Assembly (NCBI GenBank): GCA_026414605.1
Contig: JAOAIP010000028.1
Span: 1 to 64,000, forward strand
Direction: 5' to 3'
From: Bacteroidia bacterium
Lineage (GTDB): Bacteria; Bacteroidota; Bacteroidia; B-17B0; Aurantibacillaceae
DNA: 64,000 bases
The notes beneath the pieces are model-generated. The model was not told where the DNA came from, did not search any database, and saw nothing but the letters and a program-made list of their open reading frames with translations. Both the position numbers and the translations under genes were made by a program. Of this stretch, positions 1-8,645 are shown piece by piece (position 1 is the first letter of the stretch; every line of letters begins with the position of its first letter).

Positions 1-2238
1 TTACTTCCAATAATAACGTAAGCCCGCATAGAGCATTCTTCCATAAATGGGTGCCCATATCATAGATGCATCAAAGTAAGGAGAGGATGGTTTATCAAAA
101 GCCACAATAGGATTTTTTTGAGTAAAGTCATTAAGATTTTCACCACCAAGGTATATTTTTAATTCATTCTTTTTCCATTTGATAGCGTAAGTAATTTGTG
201 CTAATAAATTCCAATAACTGGAGGAATAATTAGGGCGTTGAAATTCTATAGGATTTAATTTGGTATAAGGTAGCCGTTTTGCAGAAATGTATTGAGTCGT
301 AAAATCAAAGTTCCATTTTTTGTTTTTGGTAGTATACACAAGATTTAAGAATCCACGGTATTTGGCAATAAAGGGTTGTTCATTTAATCCATACGTGTAG
401 CGTGTCTTTTGATCTATCCAACGAAATGCTAAATGTGTTTCTAAATGTTTAATAGGTTGACATTGAAGTTCGGATTGAAAACTTTGTGCATACGCAAAAG
501 AAGCATTGTAAAAATAAACTGCACGAGGATCGTCTATGTCTGCAACGGCTTGTGTTAAAAAATACGTGTAATAATATTCAACTAATACATTTGCAGGACG
601 ATAGAATAATTTGAATGAATGATAAAAATTAGTGCCTAATGTCCACGCCTTTTCGGGCTGCAATCCATAAGGTAATGGCGATAAGTAAGAAATATAAAAC
701 GTTCTGCGAGATGCCATTAGTCCTATATTTTCTGCTAATGGATTAGGTGTTCGAAATGCTTTTCCTATAGATAATTTCCAAACGGAGTTTTGATTATTAA
801 AGTTAAATTTCAAATGTACTCTTGGAATATAAATCCAACCATAATAATTGTGATAATCCAATCGATGGCCTATCAATAAAGAAAAATTGGGTGATGGAAC
901 ATAATTGTATTCTGCAAAAACACCTGTTACTTTTTCATCTCTTCCTAAAAGATAATACTTGAAATGTTCATTAACTTGGATAGTATTAAAACTCCATCCT
1001 ATTTTGTAAGTGTGTGCAGTGGTATTCAAAATTCCTTGATAAATCAAATTAGCATAAAAGGTATTTTGCAGGGCATTGTAAGGATCCACATCATATTGAT
1101 TTTGGTTGTCGTAGTGAGAATATAAAAGTTGAAGCCCAACACTATGTCCAGGTTTGTTGCGAAATATCCAACCGGATTTACTAAACACATCATAACGTTT
1201 GGTAGAAGATTGAACAATATAAGGGGTTTCAGCATAATCAAAATAATCCATTATTTGACCTGATTTTCTATCATCTACTATAACTTGTCCACCAAATTGC
1301 CAATCCAAACCTTTGCTGGTAGAAAGAGCATATTTGTGTATGATGTTAAATTGTCTTCCTGTTGGGATATCTACAAAGCCATCATTATTCATATCTTGTG
1401 CTAATGGATTAAAACTACTATGTACAAGTAAATTACTACTCCATTGATGATTTAGTTTTTGATTCCATATCACATTGTATTCGTTTCTTGCATTTTGGTT
1501 GACATAATTATTGAAATAAAGTTTGAATTCGGGTTTAGCGGGATGCCAAAGTTCCGTATTGATTTGTCCAGAAAAGGATTCATAACCATTAAGAACGGAA
1601 CCTATTCCTTTACTTAATTGGATGGATTGAATGAAAGGTCCGGGTAGAAAAGAAAGTCCTTGGGCTGTTTGCACTCCAAATAAATAAGGGATATTTTCTT
1701 TTGTGAGTAAAATGTATTTTCCAGTGAGCCCATTCATTTGAATTTGGCGAATGCCTGTGATGGCGTCTGTGATTTGAACATCAATACTGGCGTTGGTTTC
1801 AAAACTTTCAGATAAATTACAACATGCGGCTTTTTGTAAATAATTTTCATTAAGGTTTTGGACTTGTAAGGGGTTGAGTAATGAATATTCCACAGCAGGA
1901 CGTTGATAAACAATTTCTACTTCATTCAGTTGAACAGCAGGTTTCAATACAATAAAAATTTTTTCTTGCGGATTTTTGACAACAAATTTTTGACGCACAT
2001 AACCTATACCTACTACATCTAAGGTATCATTAATAGGGATGTTTGATAATTTAAAAAAGCCCGCAGAATCTGAATAAACAACTTGTTTAGTCAAAATAGA
2101 ATAAATCATTATGTCGGATAAAAATACAGTATCCTTTGAGGATTTTAATTCAATCACTTTTCCTTGAATTTGAGAAAATGCTTGATAGGACAAAGATATT
2201 AAGATAATTTCCATTAATACCAATATTGGCTTTTTCAT
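1..2238 (-). CDS. TonB-dependent outer-membrane receptor of a metal-linked operon
   Basis: A 745-residue receptor with a signal peptide (about residues 1-22), a carboxypeptidase-regulatory-like domain (about 24-100), a plug region and a C-terminal beta-barrel ending in aromatic YYWK. The plug opens with a dicysteine (ACCNLSESFE, Cys139-Cys140), which I associate with Bacteroidota receptors encoded beside heavy-metal-associated (HMA) proteins. It is the last gene of a three-gene minus-strand set after the HYC_CC_PP-like and HMA genes, 101 bp beyond the HMA stop. Inference: it imports a thiophilic metal (copper is the first guess) or a metal complex with TonB energy. The substrate cannot be read from sequence. 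The stop codon is the first triplet of the window, so the gene is complete. Confidence 0.85.
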   Translation of the reverse strand: MKKPILVLMEIILISLSYQAFSQIQGKVIELKSSKDTVFLSDIMIYSILTKQVVYSDSAGFFKLSNIPINDTLDVVGIGYVRQKFVVKNPQEKIFIVLKPAVQLNEVEIVYQRPAVEYSLLNPLQVQNLNENYLQKAACCNLSESFETNASIDVQITDAITGIRQIQMNGLTGKYILLTKENIPYLFGVQTAQGLSFLPGPFIQSIQLSKGIGSVLNGYESFSGQINTELWHPAKPEFKLYFNNYVNQNARNEYNVIWNQKLNHQWSSNLLVHSSFNPLAQDMNNDGFVDIPTGRQFNIIHKYALSTSKGLDWQFGGQVIVDDRKSGQIMDYFDYAETPYIVQSSTKRYDVFSKSGWIFRNKPGHSVGLQLLYSHYDNQNQYDVDPYNALQNTFYANLIYQGILNTTAHTYKIGWSFNTIQVNEHFKYYLLGRDEKVTGVFAEYNYVPSPNFSLLIGHRLDYHNYYGWIYIPRVHLKFNFNNQNSVWKLSIGKAFRTPNPLAENIGLMASRRTFYISYLSPLPYGLQPEKAWTLGTNFYHSFKLFYRPANVLVEYYYTYFLTQAVADIDDPRAVYFYNASFAYAQSFQSELQCQPIKHLETHLAFRWIDQKTRYTYGLNEQPFIAKYRGFLNLVYTTKNKKWNFDFTTQYISAKRLPYTKLNPIEFQRPNYSSSYWNLLAQITYAIKWKKNELKIYLGGENLNDFTQKNPIVAFDKPSSPYFDASMIWAPIYGRMLYAGLRYYWK

Positions 2239-2339
2239 ATAATGAGTTTTAAAATGAATAAAAAATTAAATTAGAAAAAGCAGATAACTTTAATAACTAC
2301 TAAAAAGAAAGAAAAATTTCAAATAAGAAGTATTAAATT

Positions 2340-2690
2340 CTAATGCGGCTTTACGTGTCTAAATTTACAACAATCAGGAAGTTTATCATACACGCTATCG
2401 TTGGCTTTCAAAGTATCCACATCATGGCCAACATTGAGTATTTTTGTTTTAATTTCATCAATAGAAATAACAGAGGGTTTGTAAGTGATAGTTAATACTT
2501 GCGTTTTTTTATTCCACTCAGCATATTTTACTCCTTTTACATCTACTGCACTTTCTATTCTTTCCTTGCATTGGCCACAGTTTCCTCTAACATTTAATGT
2601 TTGAGTAATAACAGATTTTGAATTTTGTGCTATGAAAGACATTGATGCAAATAATAAGATATTGATGATGAAAATGATTTTTGTTTTCAT
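2340..2690 (-). CDS. Secreted heavy-metal-associated (HMA) domain protein
   Basis: A 116-residue protein with an N-terminal signal peptide (residues 1-21) followed by one HMA fold of the CopZ/Atx1 type. The metal-binding loop is CGQC (Cys38, Cys41) in a VRGNCGQCKERIE context, and the fold ends near residue 95. A C-terminal tail adds a dicysteine (Cys107-Cys108) with His112 and His116, which could be a second metal site. The signal peptide places it in the periplasm or at the outer membrane, unlike cytosolic CopZ. Position between the HYC_CC_PP-like gene and the TonB receptor suggests it passes metal between them; this is inference. Confidence 0.85.
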   Translation of the reverse strand: MKTKIIFIINILLFASMSFIAQNSKSVITQTLNVRGNCGQCKERIESAVDVKGVKYAEWNKKTQVLTITYKPSVISIDEIKTKILNVGHDVDTLKANDSVYDKLPDCCKFRHVKPH

Positions 2691-2799
2691 AGATGTTTAA
2701 TTTAATGGTTCTTAAATATTGATTTTCATAAAAAAAATTATTTTAGGAAATAATTGAAAAACAAATAAAAATTATTTGGGAAGACAAACAACAAGCCCA

Positions 2800-3231
2800 C
2801 TAATTCCTTAAAACGACAGATTTTACAAGAGAAGTACGAGTATAGATATACCAACAACTTCGGCATTTCTCTTTGAATATACTATAATATCTTGATAGTA
2901 TTACAAAGAAGTTTTTATCAAACAAATTTTTGACATAAGAGATAACAATAAAAACAAAAGACAAAATAAAGATGAGAATCATCCATTGCTGAGAAATAAA
3001 GGGCATATCAAGATGAGCAAAAAGTAAAGTTTCAGAGCAGCAATCATTTTCTTGAACATTCATCCATTGAGAAGTATTTAAAGGACTGCTATCGCCACAT
3101 TCACAAGTTACAGTTTTGTATAAAGCAGTAGCATACAATTCATTTCCACAATAATGCTGATAAATAAAGAGATTAGAATTAATAAAGAAAAAATACAATG
3201 CTAAAAATATGTTTAAAGTTTTTTGTTTCAT
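2800..3231 (-). CDS. HYC_CC_PP-family-like membrane protein, first gene of metal operon
   Basis: A 143-residue protein of unknown function. It starts with a hydrophobic segment (about residues 7-24) followed at once by HYC (26-28), then CEC (43-45), a dicysteine NDCC (64-65), a second membrane helix (about 83-101) and a late CRSC pair (123-126). The HYC and CC spacing matches the small Bacteroidota family named HYC_CC_PP, commonly encoded before HMA proteins and TonB receptors; the PP element is not clear here. The Cys/His content suggests metal or redox binding outside the membrane. It leads the operon and has a good -7 box 22 bp upstream of its ATG. Confidence 0.65.
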   Translation of the reverse strand: MKQKTLNIFLALYFFFINSNLFIYQHYCGNELYATALYKTVTCECGDSSPLNTSQWMNVQENDCCSETLLFAHLDMPFISQQWMILIFILSFVFIVISYVKNLFDKNFFVILSRYYSIFKEKCRSCWYIYTRTSLVKSVVLRN

Positions 3232-3252
3232 TAAGAATGATAAATGATGCTA

Positions 3253-3260
3253 CAAATATA
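3253..3260 (-). promoter_or_regulatory. -7 promoter box of the metal operon
   Basis: Reads TATATTTG on the minus strand, matching the Bacteroidota sigma-A -7 consensus TAnnTTTG, 22 bp before the ATG of the HYC_CC_PP-like gene. No clear -33 TTTG. Confidence 0.55.
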
Positions 3261-3525
3261 ATGAATTTTTTGTTTTGAGATGCACTACTGTTTAGACCAC
3301 AAGATAGAAACAAAATGAGTCCTTTAGGAACGATGCATTTTTAATGATTTATTATGTGCCGAGCCATTGGCTTTTTGTTGTGATTAGATTTATTTTGGAT
3401 GGAAAAAGTCCATCTTTACAATACAAAGCAGAATCGTGCCTACAGCATTTTTTCATTAATGCTAACTCCTCAAAAAAGAATTAGCCAACCTCTTTTTGAA
3501 ATTTGCAATTAGGCAAAAAATATAT
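3261..3525. other. Non-coding gap upstream of tRNA-Leu
   Basis: No credible gene here. It contains a stretch starting GTCCTTTAGGAACGATGCAT near 3320, which resembles degenerate dispersed Bacteroidota repeats of the CTTTAGGAACG kind, and the upstream half of the tRNA promoter. Confidence 0.4.
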
Positions 3526-3533
3526 TAGTTTTG
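3502..3533 (+). promoter_or_regulatory. Promoter of tRNA-Leu
   Basis: TTTG at 3502-3505 and TAGTTTTG at 3526-3533 with 20 bp between them match the Bacteroidota -33/-7 consensus. The tRNA 5' end lies 19 bp downstream. Confidence 0.7.
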
Positions 3534-3552
3534 CGGCGTCCCATAATACAAT

Positions 3553-3634
3553 GCCCGGATGGTGGAATTGGTAGACACGTACGTTTGAGGGGCGTATGCC
3601 GCAAGGCGTGGGGGTTCAAGTCCCCCTCCGGGTA
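3553..3634 (+). tRNA. tRNA-Leu (GAG)
   Basis: An 82-nt class II tRNA. The acceptor stem GCCCGGA (3553-3559) pairs with TCCGGGT (3627-3633), the first pair being a G-U wobble, with discriminator A3634. The D arm carries GG in AATTGGTAGA. The anticodon stem is 3580-3584 with 3592-3596, and the loop TTGAGGG puts GAG at 3587-3589, reading CUC and, by wobble, CUU. The variable arm TGCCGCAAGGCG forms the expected Leu hairpin. The T arm is GGGGG-TTCAAGT-CCCCC. No CCA is encoded, so it is added after transcription. Confidence 0.95.
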
Positions 3635-3770
3635 CTAAGTTAAAAAGTAAATTTTAGCAGTAGATTAAGTTTCTTTTTTAAAAATTGTATTCTTATTTTT
3701 TTTCAATAATTATCTATTGCAAAGTTTAACAAGTTAAGAATCATTTTTTTTCCTTCATTTCGTTATAAAT

Positions 3771-3808
3771 AAAAAATGAGTCACTAAAAAAGTGACTCAT
3801 TTTTATTT
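3771..3808. terminator. Bidirectional intrinsic terminator
   Basis: TGAGTCACT (3777-3785), a six-A loop, then AGTGACTCA (3791-3799), flanked by an A run on the left and a T run on the right. It can stop both the tRNA transcript and the converging TonB receptor transcript. Confidence 0.85.
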
Positions 3809-3842
3809 TGCCATCAATCTTAAACGAACAAGATAAAACGAA

Positions 3843-6290
3843 TTAAAAATTGACTATCAACCTCAAAAAGATATTTCTTCCCATATTAAATAATCCCATT
3901 CTTCCTGTGGCTGGATTGGGGCGAACGTACTTCAATCTATTCAAATGATCTTGATAAGCAATGTCAAATAAATTATTCACGCCTGCAATAATTTGAAACT
4001 CTCTTTCTTTCCAATACTTTATTGAGGTTCCGGCGGATAAATTAACCAATGTATAATCGGGCGTGTAGGTCTCGGTATTATACGCTTTGAAAAAATGATG
4101 TTGTGGAAAAACATACATTACTTCTGCTTTTAAGAAAAGGAGTTTAACAGAGGGACTTAAGTTTTTCCATTCAGTACGCAATTCATTTGTCCATCTGCTT
4201 GGTGGAAAGAAAGGTAAATACTTTGTGCTATCGGGTTGATTAAGCATATTACCTTGCAAATAAGAAAAGTTTGTTTCAAAATGCAACCAATCAAGCGGAT
4301 GAGGATGAATGTCAATGTTTATCTCTCCTCCATAAATCAACGCTTGTGATTGATTGTAAGTAAATGCCCATAAGTTTTCTCCTTCTTTGGTTATGATAGA
4401 GTCACCATTTAATAAAGAAGATAATTTTCTGTAATAAATGTAATTTGTAATATGATTTACAAAAGGCGTCAGTTCAAATAAAAAGTGTTCTTTATTGACA
4501 ATAAGACCTACATCCAATTGATGAGATATTTCGGGCTTTAATGCGGCATTGCCATATTCATAGCGAACAGTGCCCTCGTGTGCTCCATTGGATGATAATT
4601 CTGATAAATTTGGCGCACGAAATCCACGAGAAAGATTAAATTTCAAAATGGCATCTTTCCATCCATTAAAAACAAGTCCCGCCGTGCCGCTGAAATTGTT
4701 ATAGTTTTTAAAAAGTGACGAAAATTTTTCAAAACTATTAGCAGGGTCAGGATTGCCCTCTATACGCTTGCCTGTTGAATCTACGAACATTTTTTCAGTA
4801 GAAATACTTCTGTTATCCCATCTCAAGCCACCTGCAAAGGTCCAATGATGAAACGTCTTTTGATAAAAAACATACAACCCTGCATCTATCAATGAATAAT
4901 CAGGTATCAAAAGTGCTTCACCCTTGTTGATGTTTTTTTGATACATTCCTGATGTTCCAATACTCAAAAGTTGCGTAGAGTCAATGTTTTTAATGTATCT
5001 GAATTGATACGGAATACTATGCAAGTGCATACTTAATTCGCCGTGATTTTCTTCCTCCTTCTGCTGTTTATTTTTTTCTAATAATGTATAGGGACCATAT
5101 TCATCTCTGATGTTGTATTGATATCCGATGTTAGATATTATTTTGCTGTTATTTTTCAAATTAAACATTGAATAGTTTTGTAATCTATAATGTTGAATGT
5201 ATTGATAAGGAACAAAAAATTTGTATCCCTTTAAGTCATCATTGCTTACAGGCACTTGCACTAAAGTGCTATCGTTTTCTTTTTTATATGCTAAAAATCT
5301 TCCTAAACTGTCTCTGTCGCCTTCGGGCATATTTAATTGTTGTGTAAAGGCAGATGCATAAAAATTGGACATTCCCCAATGTTTGTTGATTTGAAAAGCC
5401 GCAGACAAATTACGTTCATTAAAGCCCGTGCCAAATACTTTTCCATCTATTGAATTTTGATAATTAGAAGCATCTTTTTGAGTGGCTTGTAAATACAAAC
5501 CCCAATCCGTTTTTTTATACTGTATCATTGCAGAGTTAGCAATCATTTGGTTATTGCTTTGATAGAGTCCAAGATACTTGCCGCTCCATCCTTCTGTTGA
5601 AAAGCGATAGGGGATAAAGTTAATTACTCCTGCCAATGCATCTGACCCAAACATAATACTACTTGGACCTTTAATCACTTCTGCTTTTGAAATAGCATAT
5701 TGATCAATTTCTACTCCGTGCTCATCTCCCCACTGCTGACCTTCTTGACGCAATCCGTTTACTAATACCAAACTGCGATTATATCCCAATCCACGAATAA
5801 CGGGCTTAGCAATGCCTTGCCCTGTTGTTAATGCCCATACATTATCTTTTTTACCAATGGCTTCTATGATATTATTACTTGCTTGTTGATGGACATTATC
5901 AAAAGAAATACTTTTGATGTTAATAGGATTATCTTTGTCTTGCACTGCATCAGCAGCCGTTGTTACAATAACTTCATCCATTTCACGGGCGCTTGGCAGC
6001 ATTTGAATGTTGAGTTCAACATCGGATTCATTTATGTTGATTTTTTTTGAAACGGTTTTATATCCTAATAACTTAAACTCTACAACATAATACCCTTTTG
6101 GTAAGCGATTAATTTCATAATATCCGTCTTTATTAGAAATATTGCTTTTATTGACAGAAGGAATATAAACAACCACACCTGTTAATGTTTGATTGTTTTC
6201 ATCTTTGATATACCCTTTTAATGTATATTGAGCAAATATATTTATGCTCATAAGCATAATTGTTATGATTAAATGCAGTTTTGTTCTCAT
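3843..6290 (-). CDS. TonB-dependent receptor, probable metal or metal-chelate importer
   Basis: An 815-residue receptor with a signal peptide (1-20), a carboxypeptidase-regulatory-like domain (about 22-105: GYIKDENNQTLTGVVVYIP), a plug (about 115-230) containing VIRGLGYNRSLVLVNGLRQ and KGPSSIMFGSDALAGVINF, and a 22-strand-type barrel ending LRLIVNF. The plug loop GQQWGDEHGVEID has a His-acidic cluster seen in receptors suggested to take up divalent metals. The 112-residue His-containing protein encoded upstream supports that. Zinc or copper are guesses. Its own upstream gap holds a perfect 22-bp palindrome that may control it. Confidence 0.85.
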   Translation of the reverse strand: MRTKLHLIITIMLMSINIFAQYTLKGYIKDENNQTLTGVVVYIPSVNKSNISNKDGYYEINRLPKGYYVVEFKLLGYKTVSKKININESDVELNIQMLPSAREMDEVIVTTAADAVQDKDNPINIKSISFDNVHQQASNNIIEAIGKKDNVWALTTGQGIAKPVIRGLGYNRSLVLVNGLRQEGQQWGDEHGVEIDQYAISKAEVIKGPSSIMFGSDALAGVINFIPYRFSTEGWSGKYLGLYQSNNQMIANSAMIQYKKTDWGLYLQATQKDASNYQNSIDGKVFGTGFNERNLSAAFQINKHWGMSNFYASAFTQQLNMPEGDRDSLGRFLAYKKENDSTLVQVPVSNDDLKGYKFFVPYQYIQHYRLQNYSMFNLKNNSKIISNIGYQYNIRDEYGPYTLLEKNKQQKEEENHGELSMHLHSIPYQFRYIKNIDSTQLLSIGTSGMYQKNINKGEALLIPDYSLIDAGLYVFYQKTFHHWTFAGGLRWDNRSISTEKMFVDSTGKRIEGNPDPANSFEKFSSLFKNYNNFSGTAGLVFNGWKDAILKFNLSRGFRAPNLSELSSNGAHEGTVRYEYGNAALKPEISHQLDVGLIVNKEHFLFELTPFVNHITNYIYYRKLSSLLNGDSIITKEGENLWAFTYNQSQALIYGGEINIDIHPHPLDWLHFETNFSYLQGNMLNQPDSTKYLPFFPPSRWTNELRTEWKNLSPSVKLLFLKAEVMYVFPQHHFFKAYNTETYTPDYTLVNLSAGTSIKYWKEREFQIIAGVNNLFDIAYQDHLNRLKYVRPNPATGRMGLFNMGRNIFLRLIVNF

Positions 6291-6363
6291 AAGTTTAAGA
6301 TTTTTTAATTTGATTTGTATTAATTTTTTTGATGATTATATAATTTTAGTTTTTAAGACACAC

Positions 6364-6396
6364 AAAGAGTTTGCCTTAAAGTTCTCAAAACTCTTT
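6364..6396. other. Inverted repeat upstream of TonB receptor gene
   Basis: AAAGAGTTT (6364-6372) pairs with AAACTCTTT (6388-6396) over a 15-nt loop. A second element, CACAAAGAG (6361-6369), also has its complement CTCTTTGTG at 6507-6515. The leader of the receptor gene could therefore fold in two exclusive ways. This is seen in sequence only; function is unknown. Confidence 0.35.
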
Positions 6397-6435
6397 TGAT
6401 GCATTCTATTTTGTACTTATCGGTTAACATTTTAA

Positions 6436-6457
6436 TGCAAGAAAAATTTTTCTTGCA
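6436..6457. promoter_or_regulatory. Perfect 22-bp palindrome, candidate operator
   Basis: Half-site TGCAAGAAAAA is followed directly by its exact reverse complement, with no spacer. It lies 146 bp upstream of the TonB receptor start, between that gene and the upstream His-containing gene. The form suits a dimeric repressor such as a Fur/Zur-type metal regulator, but it does not match the classical Fur or Zur boxes that I know. Confidence 0.5.
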
Positions 6458-6589
6458 CTTACATTATGTGTCTACGATATTAATTAATCACTAATAACAA
6501 CTTGTCTCTTTGTGATCTTTGAGTTTAAAATTTAAAGTACTTTACTTGCGGGACAATTTATAATCCATTCAAACTAAATGTTAGTTTTT

Positions 6590-6928
6590 TTAATGGATTA
6601 CAATTTTACTACAAATGGGGGGACTTTTATTTGAAACATTAAAAAGAAATGAACAAACTAATTGAGTGTTAATTTCAAAATACTCTCTAGTTTGAAATGC
6701 AATAAAGTATTGATAATTAAACTCAATAAATTTTTGAAATGGAAAAAAACTTAAATATTTACAAACATCATTATGATCATTTGTGTGATAGTGAAATGAA
6801 GAAGAAATACAAACAGTATCATTTAGGTGTTCTAACTTGTGAAATGCTAAATGTATGTTTGAATACAAAAAAGAGACAACACTAAAAAAAATCAGAATTT
6901 TAGTTGTATGTTTGTTTCTTAAAAACAT
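6590..6928 (-). CDS. Small His/Cys-containing envelope protein, unknown
   Basis: 112 residues, not recognised. An N-terminal hydrophobic segment (about 10-25, ILIFFSVVSFLYSNI) suggests a signal anchor or signal peptide. It is followed by clustered His residues (HLAFHKLEH and FHYHTNDHNDVC, about 27-56) and a few Cys. Such His clusters ahead of a TonB receptor resemble metal-sensing or metal-scavenging accessory proteins. It has a clean -7 box and lies 299 bp before the TonB receptor gene on the same strand. The function is inferred from composition and neighbours only. Confidence 0.6.
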   Translation of the reverse strand: MFLRNKHTTKILIFFSVVSFLYSNIHLAFHKLEHLNDTVCISSSFHYHTNDHNDVCKYLSFFPFQKFIEFNYQYFIAFQTREYFEINTQLVCSFLFNVSNKSPPICSKIVIH

Positions 6929-6933
6929 CGCTA

Positions 6934-6941
6934 CAAAAATA
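6934..6941 (-). promoter_or_regulatory. -7 promoter box for the His-containing gene
   Basis: TATTTTTG on the minus strand, 5 bp before the ATG. A GTTG lies about 20 bp further upstream as a possible -33 element. Confidence 0.5.
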
Positions 6942-6958
6942 ATTAAATTGATTTTATC

Positions 6959-8065
6959 TCACAACCACTTTTTCTTCTTAAAATAATACAACAAAGAAAT
7001 TATTATTAAAAGCATTATCAATAAAGTAATAAAGTAACCATAAGGATGTCTCAATTCAGGCATATTATCAAAATTCATCCCATAAATACCTGCAATAAAT
7101 GTAACAGGAATAAAAATCGTAGAAATAATTGTCAAAAATTTCATTACCTCATTCATCTTATTCGCATTCATTGATAAATAAAAATCTATAAGCCCTGATA
7201 CTAAATCTCTTTGCGTTTCTATATTATCAATTATTCGCACAATATGATCATATACGTCTCGTAAATAAAATTTAGTGTTTTCAGAAATCATATCATTATC
7301 TTCATAATGCAATATATTATTTACCATATCCCGCATTGGCCATACAATCTTTCGCATCTGAATAATATCTTTTTTTAATCGGTATATCTTAAAGATATTG
7401 ACTGACGAAACACTGATGTTTTTGTCCTTAATAATCTCTCTTTCAATATCTTCTACTTTATCCCCTAATTTTTCAATGCAAACAAAATAATAATCTACCG
7501 TCGCATCAATCAAAGCATACAACAAATAATCAGATTTTGAACGACGAACCTTGCTTTTAGTATTGTTCATTCTTTTTCTTACTACTTCAAAAGGATCTAT
7601 CGCTATATTTTCCTGAAAAGAAATCAAAGTATTGTTTTTGGCTAATACCAAACTTAACTGCTCGGATATTAAAGATACGGCCTCTTTAGATTCATCTTGT
7701 TTTTCTTGGTAATAAAAAGCACGAAAAATTGCAATCAAATAATGATCAAACTCTTCAAACTTTGGTCGCTGATCTATATGCACAATATCCTCTAATGACA
7801 AAGGATGAATATCATAATACTCTCCAATTTTTTCTATCAAATGAATGTGATTAATACCATCTACATTGATCCATTTTACATACTTTTCATCAAATTGCTC
7901 AATATACTTTTCCAATGCTGACCAATCAAAAAATACCTGTTGTTCTAATACCTGATCGTTGTACACAATAACCGACAACTTTGACCTGTCTTTTGGGGCA
8001 GTTCCTGTATAAGTTAATGTTCCTGGGGCTAACCCCGTTTTTTTGGAAGATGTATCTACTACCAT
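6959..8065 (-). CDS. corA: CorA-family magnesium/cobalt transporter
   Basis: A 368-residue member of the CorA family, a homopentameric inner-membrane channel for Mg2+ (also Co2+, Ni2+). It has the large cytosolic N-terminal domain, a long helical stalk, and two C-terminal membrane helices. The first ends in the signature YGMN (GMN at 329-331) followed by the short acidic-polar loop NFDNMPEL, and the second is followed by the basic tail KKKKWL. Length is normal for the Bacteroidota form. Transcribed alone; its upstream side is the large repeat region. Confidence 0.95.
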   Translation of the reverse strand: MVVDTSSKKTGLAPGTLTYTGTAPKDRSKLSVIVYNDQVLEQQVFFDWSALEKYIEQFDEKYVKWINVDGINHIHLIEKIGEYYDIHPLSLEDIVHIDQRPKFEEFDHYLIAIFRAFYYQEKQDESKEAVSLISEQLSLVLAKNNTLISFQENIAIDPFEVVRKRMNNTKSKVRRSKSDYLLYALIDATVDYYFVCIEKLGDKVEDIEREIIKDKNISVSSVNIFKIYRLKKDIIQMRKIVWPMRDMVNNILHYEDNDMISENTKFYLRDVYDHIVRIIDNIETQRDLVSGLIDFYLSMNANKMNEVMKFLTIISTIFIPVTFIAGIYGMNFDNMPELRHPYGYFITLLIMLLIIISLLYYFKKKKWL

Positions 8066-8092
8066 AATATCCTTAATTTTTTTATATTATTT

Positions 8093-8440
8093 GGGCGTGC
8101 CCCTCGCCCACCACAGCAAGCAATTCCTAAAGAACAAGCAAATTCAAACAAAATTTAAAACGACACAAAATGTCGTTTAAATATTTCGCACGGCTGTGGT
8201 GGGCTCGGGTCGGGCTGCTACGGGCTTCGCTATCGCTTCGGTAAATGTGCTTAAATGATAATTTAAGCACATTCGTGAGCACCTTGATATAAAAAACAGA
8301 TGGCGAACAATCCTTGTGGCATCCCTGTTCCCTTGTTATTGCTATTTTCAATCATTTGATGCTACTCTCATAATATCTATCTCCTTCATAACGGCCACAA
8401 GGCAGTACCGGCTTCGCCGCCCTCCGCATCCCTCACGCAA
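8093..8440 (+). repeat. Composite palindromic repeat, copy A
   Basis: Starts GGGCGTGCCCCTC and ends CCGCATCCCTCACGC, the same ends as copies at 34265 and 35851. CCCACCACAGC (8107-8117) pairs with GCTGTGGTGGG (8193-8203), enclosing an inner hairpin around 8156-8179 (TAAACGACA/TGTCGTTTA type). Then come a GC-rich part (8204-8241), a strong 13-bp hairpin at 8244-8273, and the GC-rich tail 8399-8440. I recognise these ends (GGGCGT..., ...ATCCCTCACGC) as a dispersed repeat family of Bacteroidota genomes. Confidence 0.8.
8244..8273. other. Strong hairpin inside repeat copy A
   Basis: AATGTGCTTAAAT and its exact complement around a GATA loop. No T tract follows, so it is not an ordinary terminator. 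It is absent from copies B and C and therefore looks like an insert specific to copy A. Confidence 0.6.
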
Positions 8441-8441
8441 T

Positions 8442-8640
8442 CCACCAACTGTCGTTGGTGGTTATTCACATTAAGCCCCTTCGGGGCTTAGCGGAATTCG
8501 CTTTCTCTTGATCACCCCTTCCCCTCTCTTTTCCAAAGAGAGAGGCGATACGAAAAAAGTTGTTTTATTCAATTGTTCCCCCTTTCTAATTCACTTAGAG
8601 AGGGGGAAATAAAGGGGGTGAGTAAATCACGCAAACTTCA
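8442..8640. repeat. Nested inverted repeats after copy A
   Basis: Three hairpins in a row: CCACCAAC/GTTGGTGG (8442-8461), TAAGCCCC/GGGGCTTA (8472-8490), and CCTCTCTTT/AAAGAGAGG (about 8523-8545). An outer pair, CACCCCTTCCCC near 8512 with its rough complement GGGGGAAATAAAGGGGGTGA near 8603, encloses part of the region. No coding potential. Confidence 0.6.
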
Positions 8641-8645
8641 TTTAA

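Noticed and set aside
8127-8351. Minus-strand open frame inside composite repeat A
   Set aside because: It is built from the repeat hairpins and similar short frames appear in the other copies by the same chance; no gene-like start or composition.
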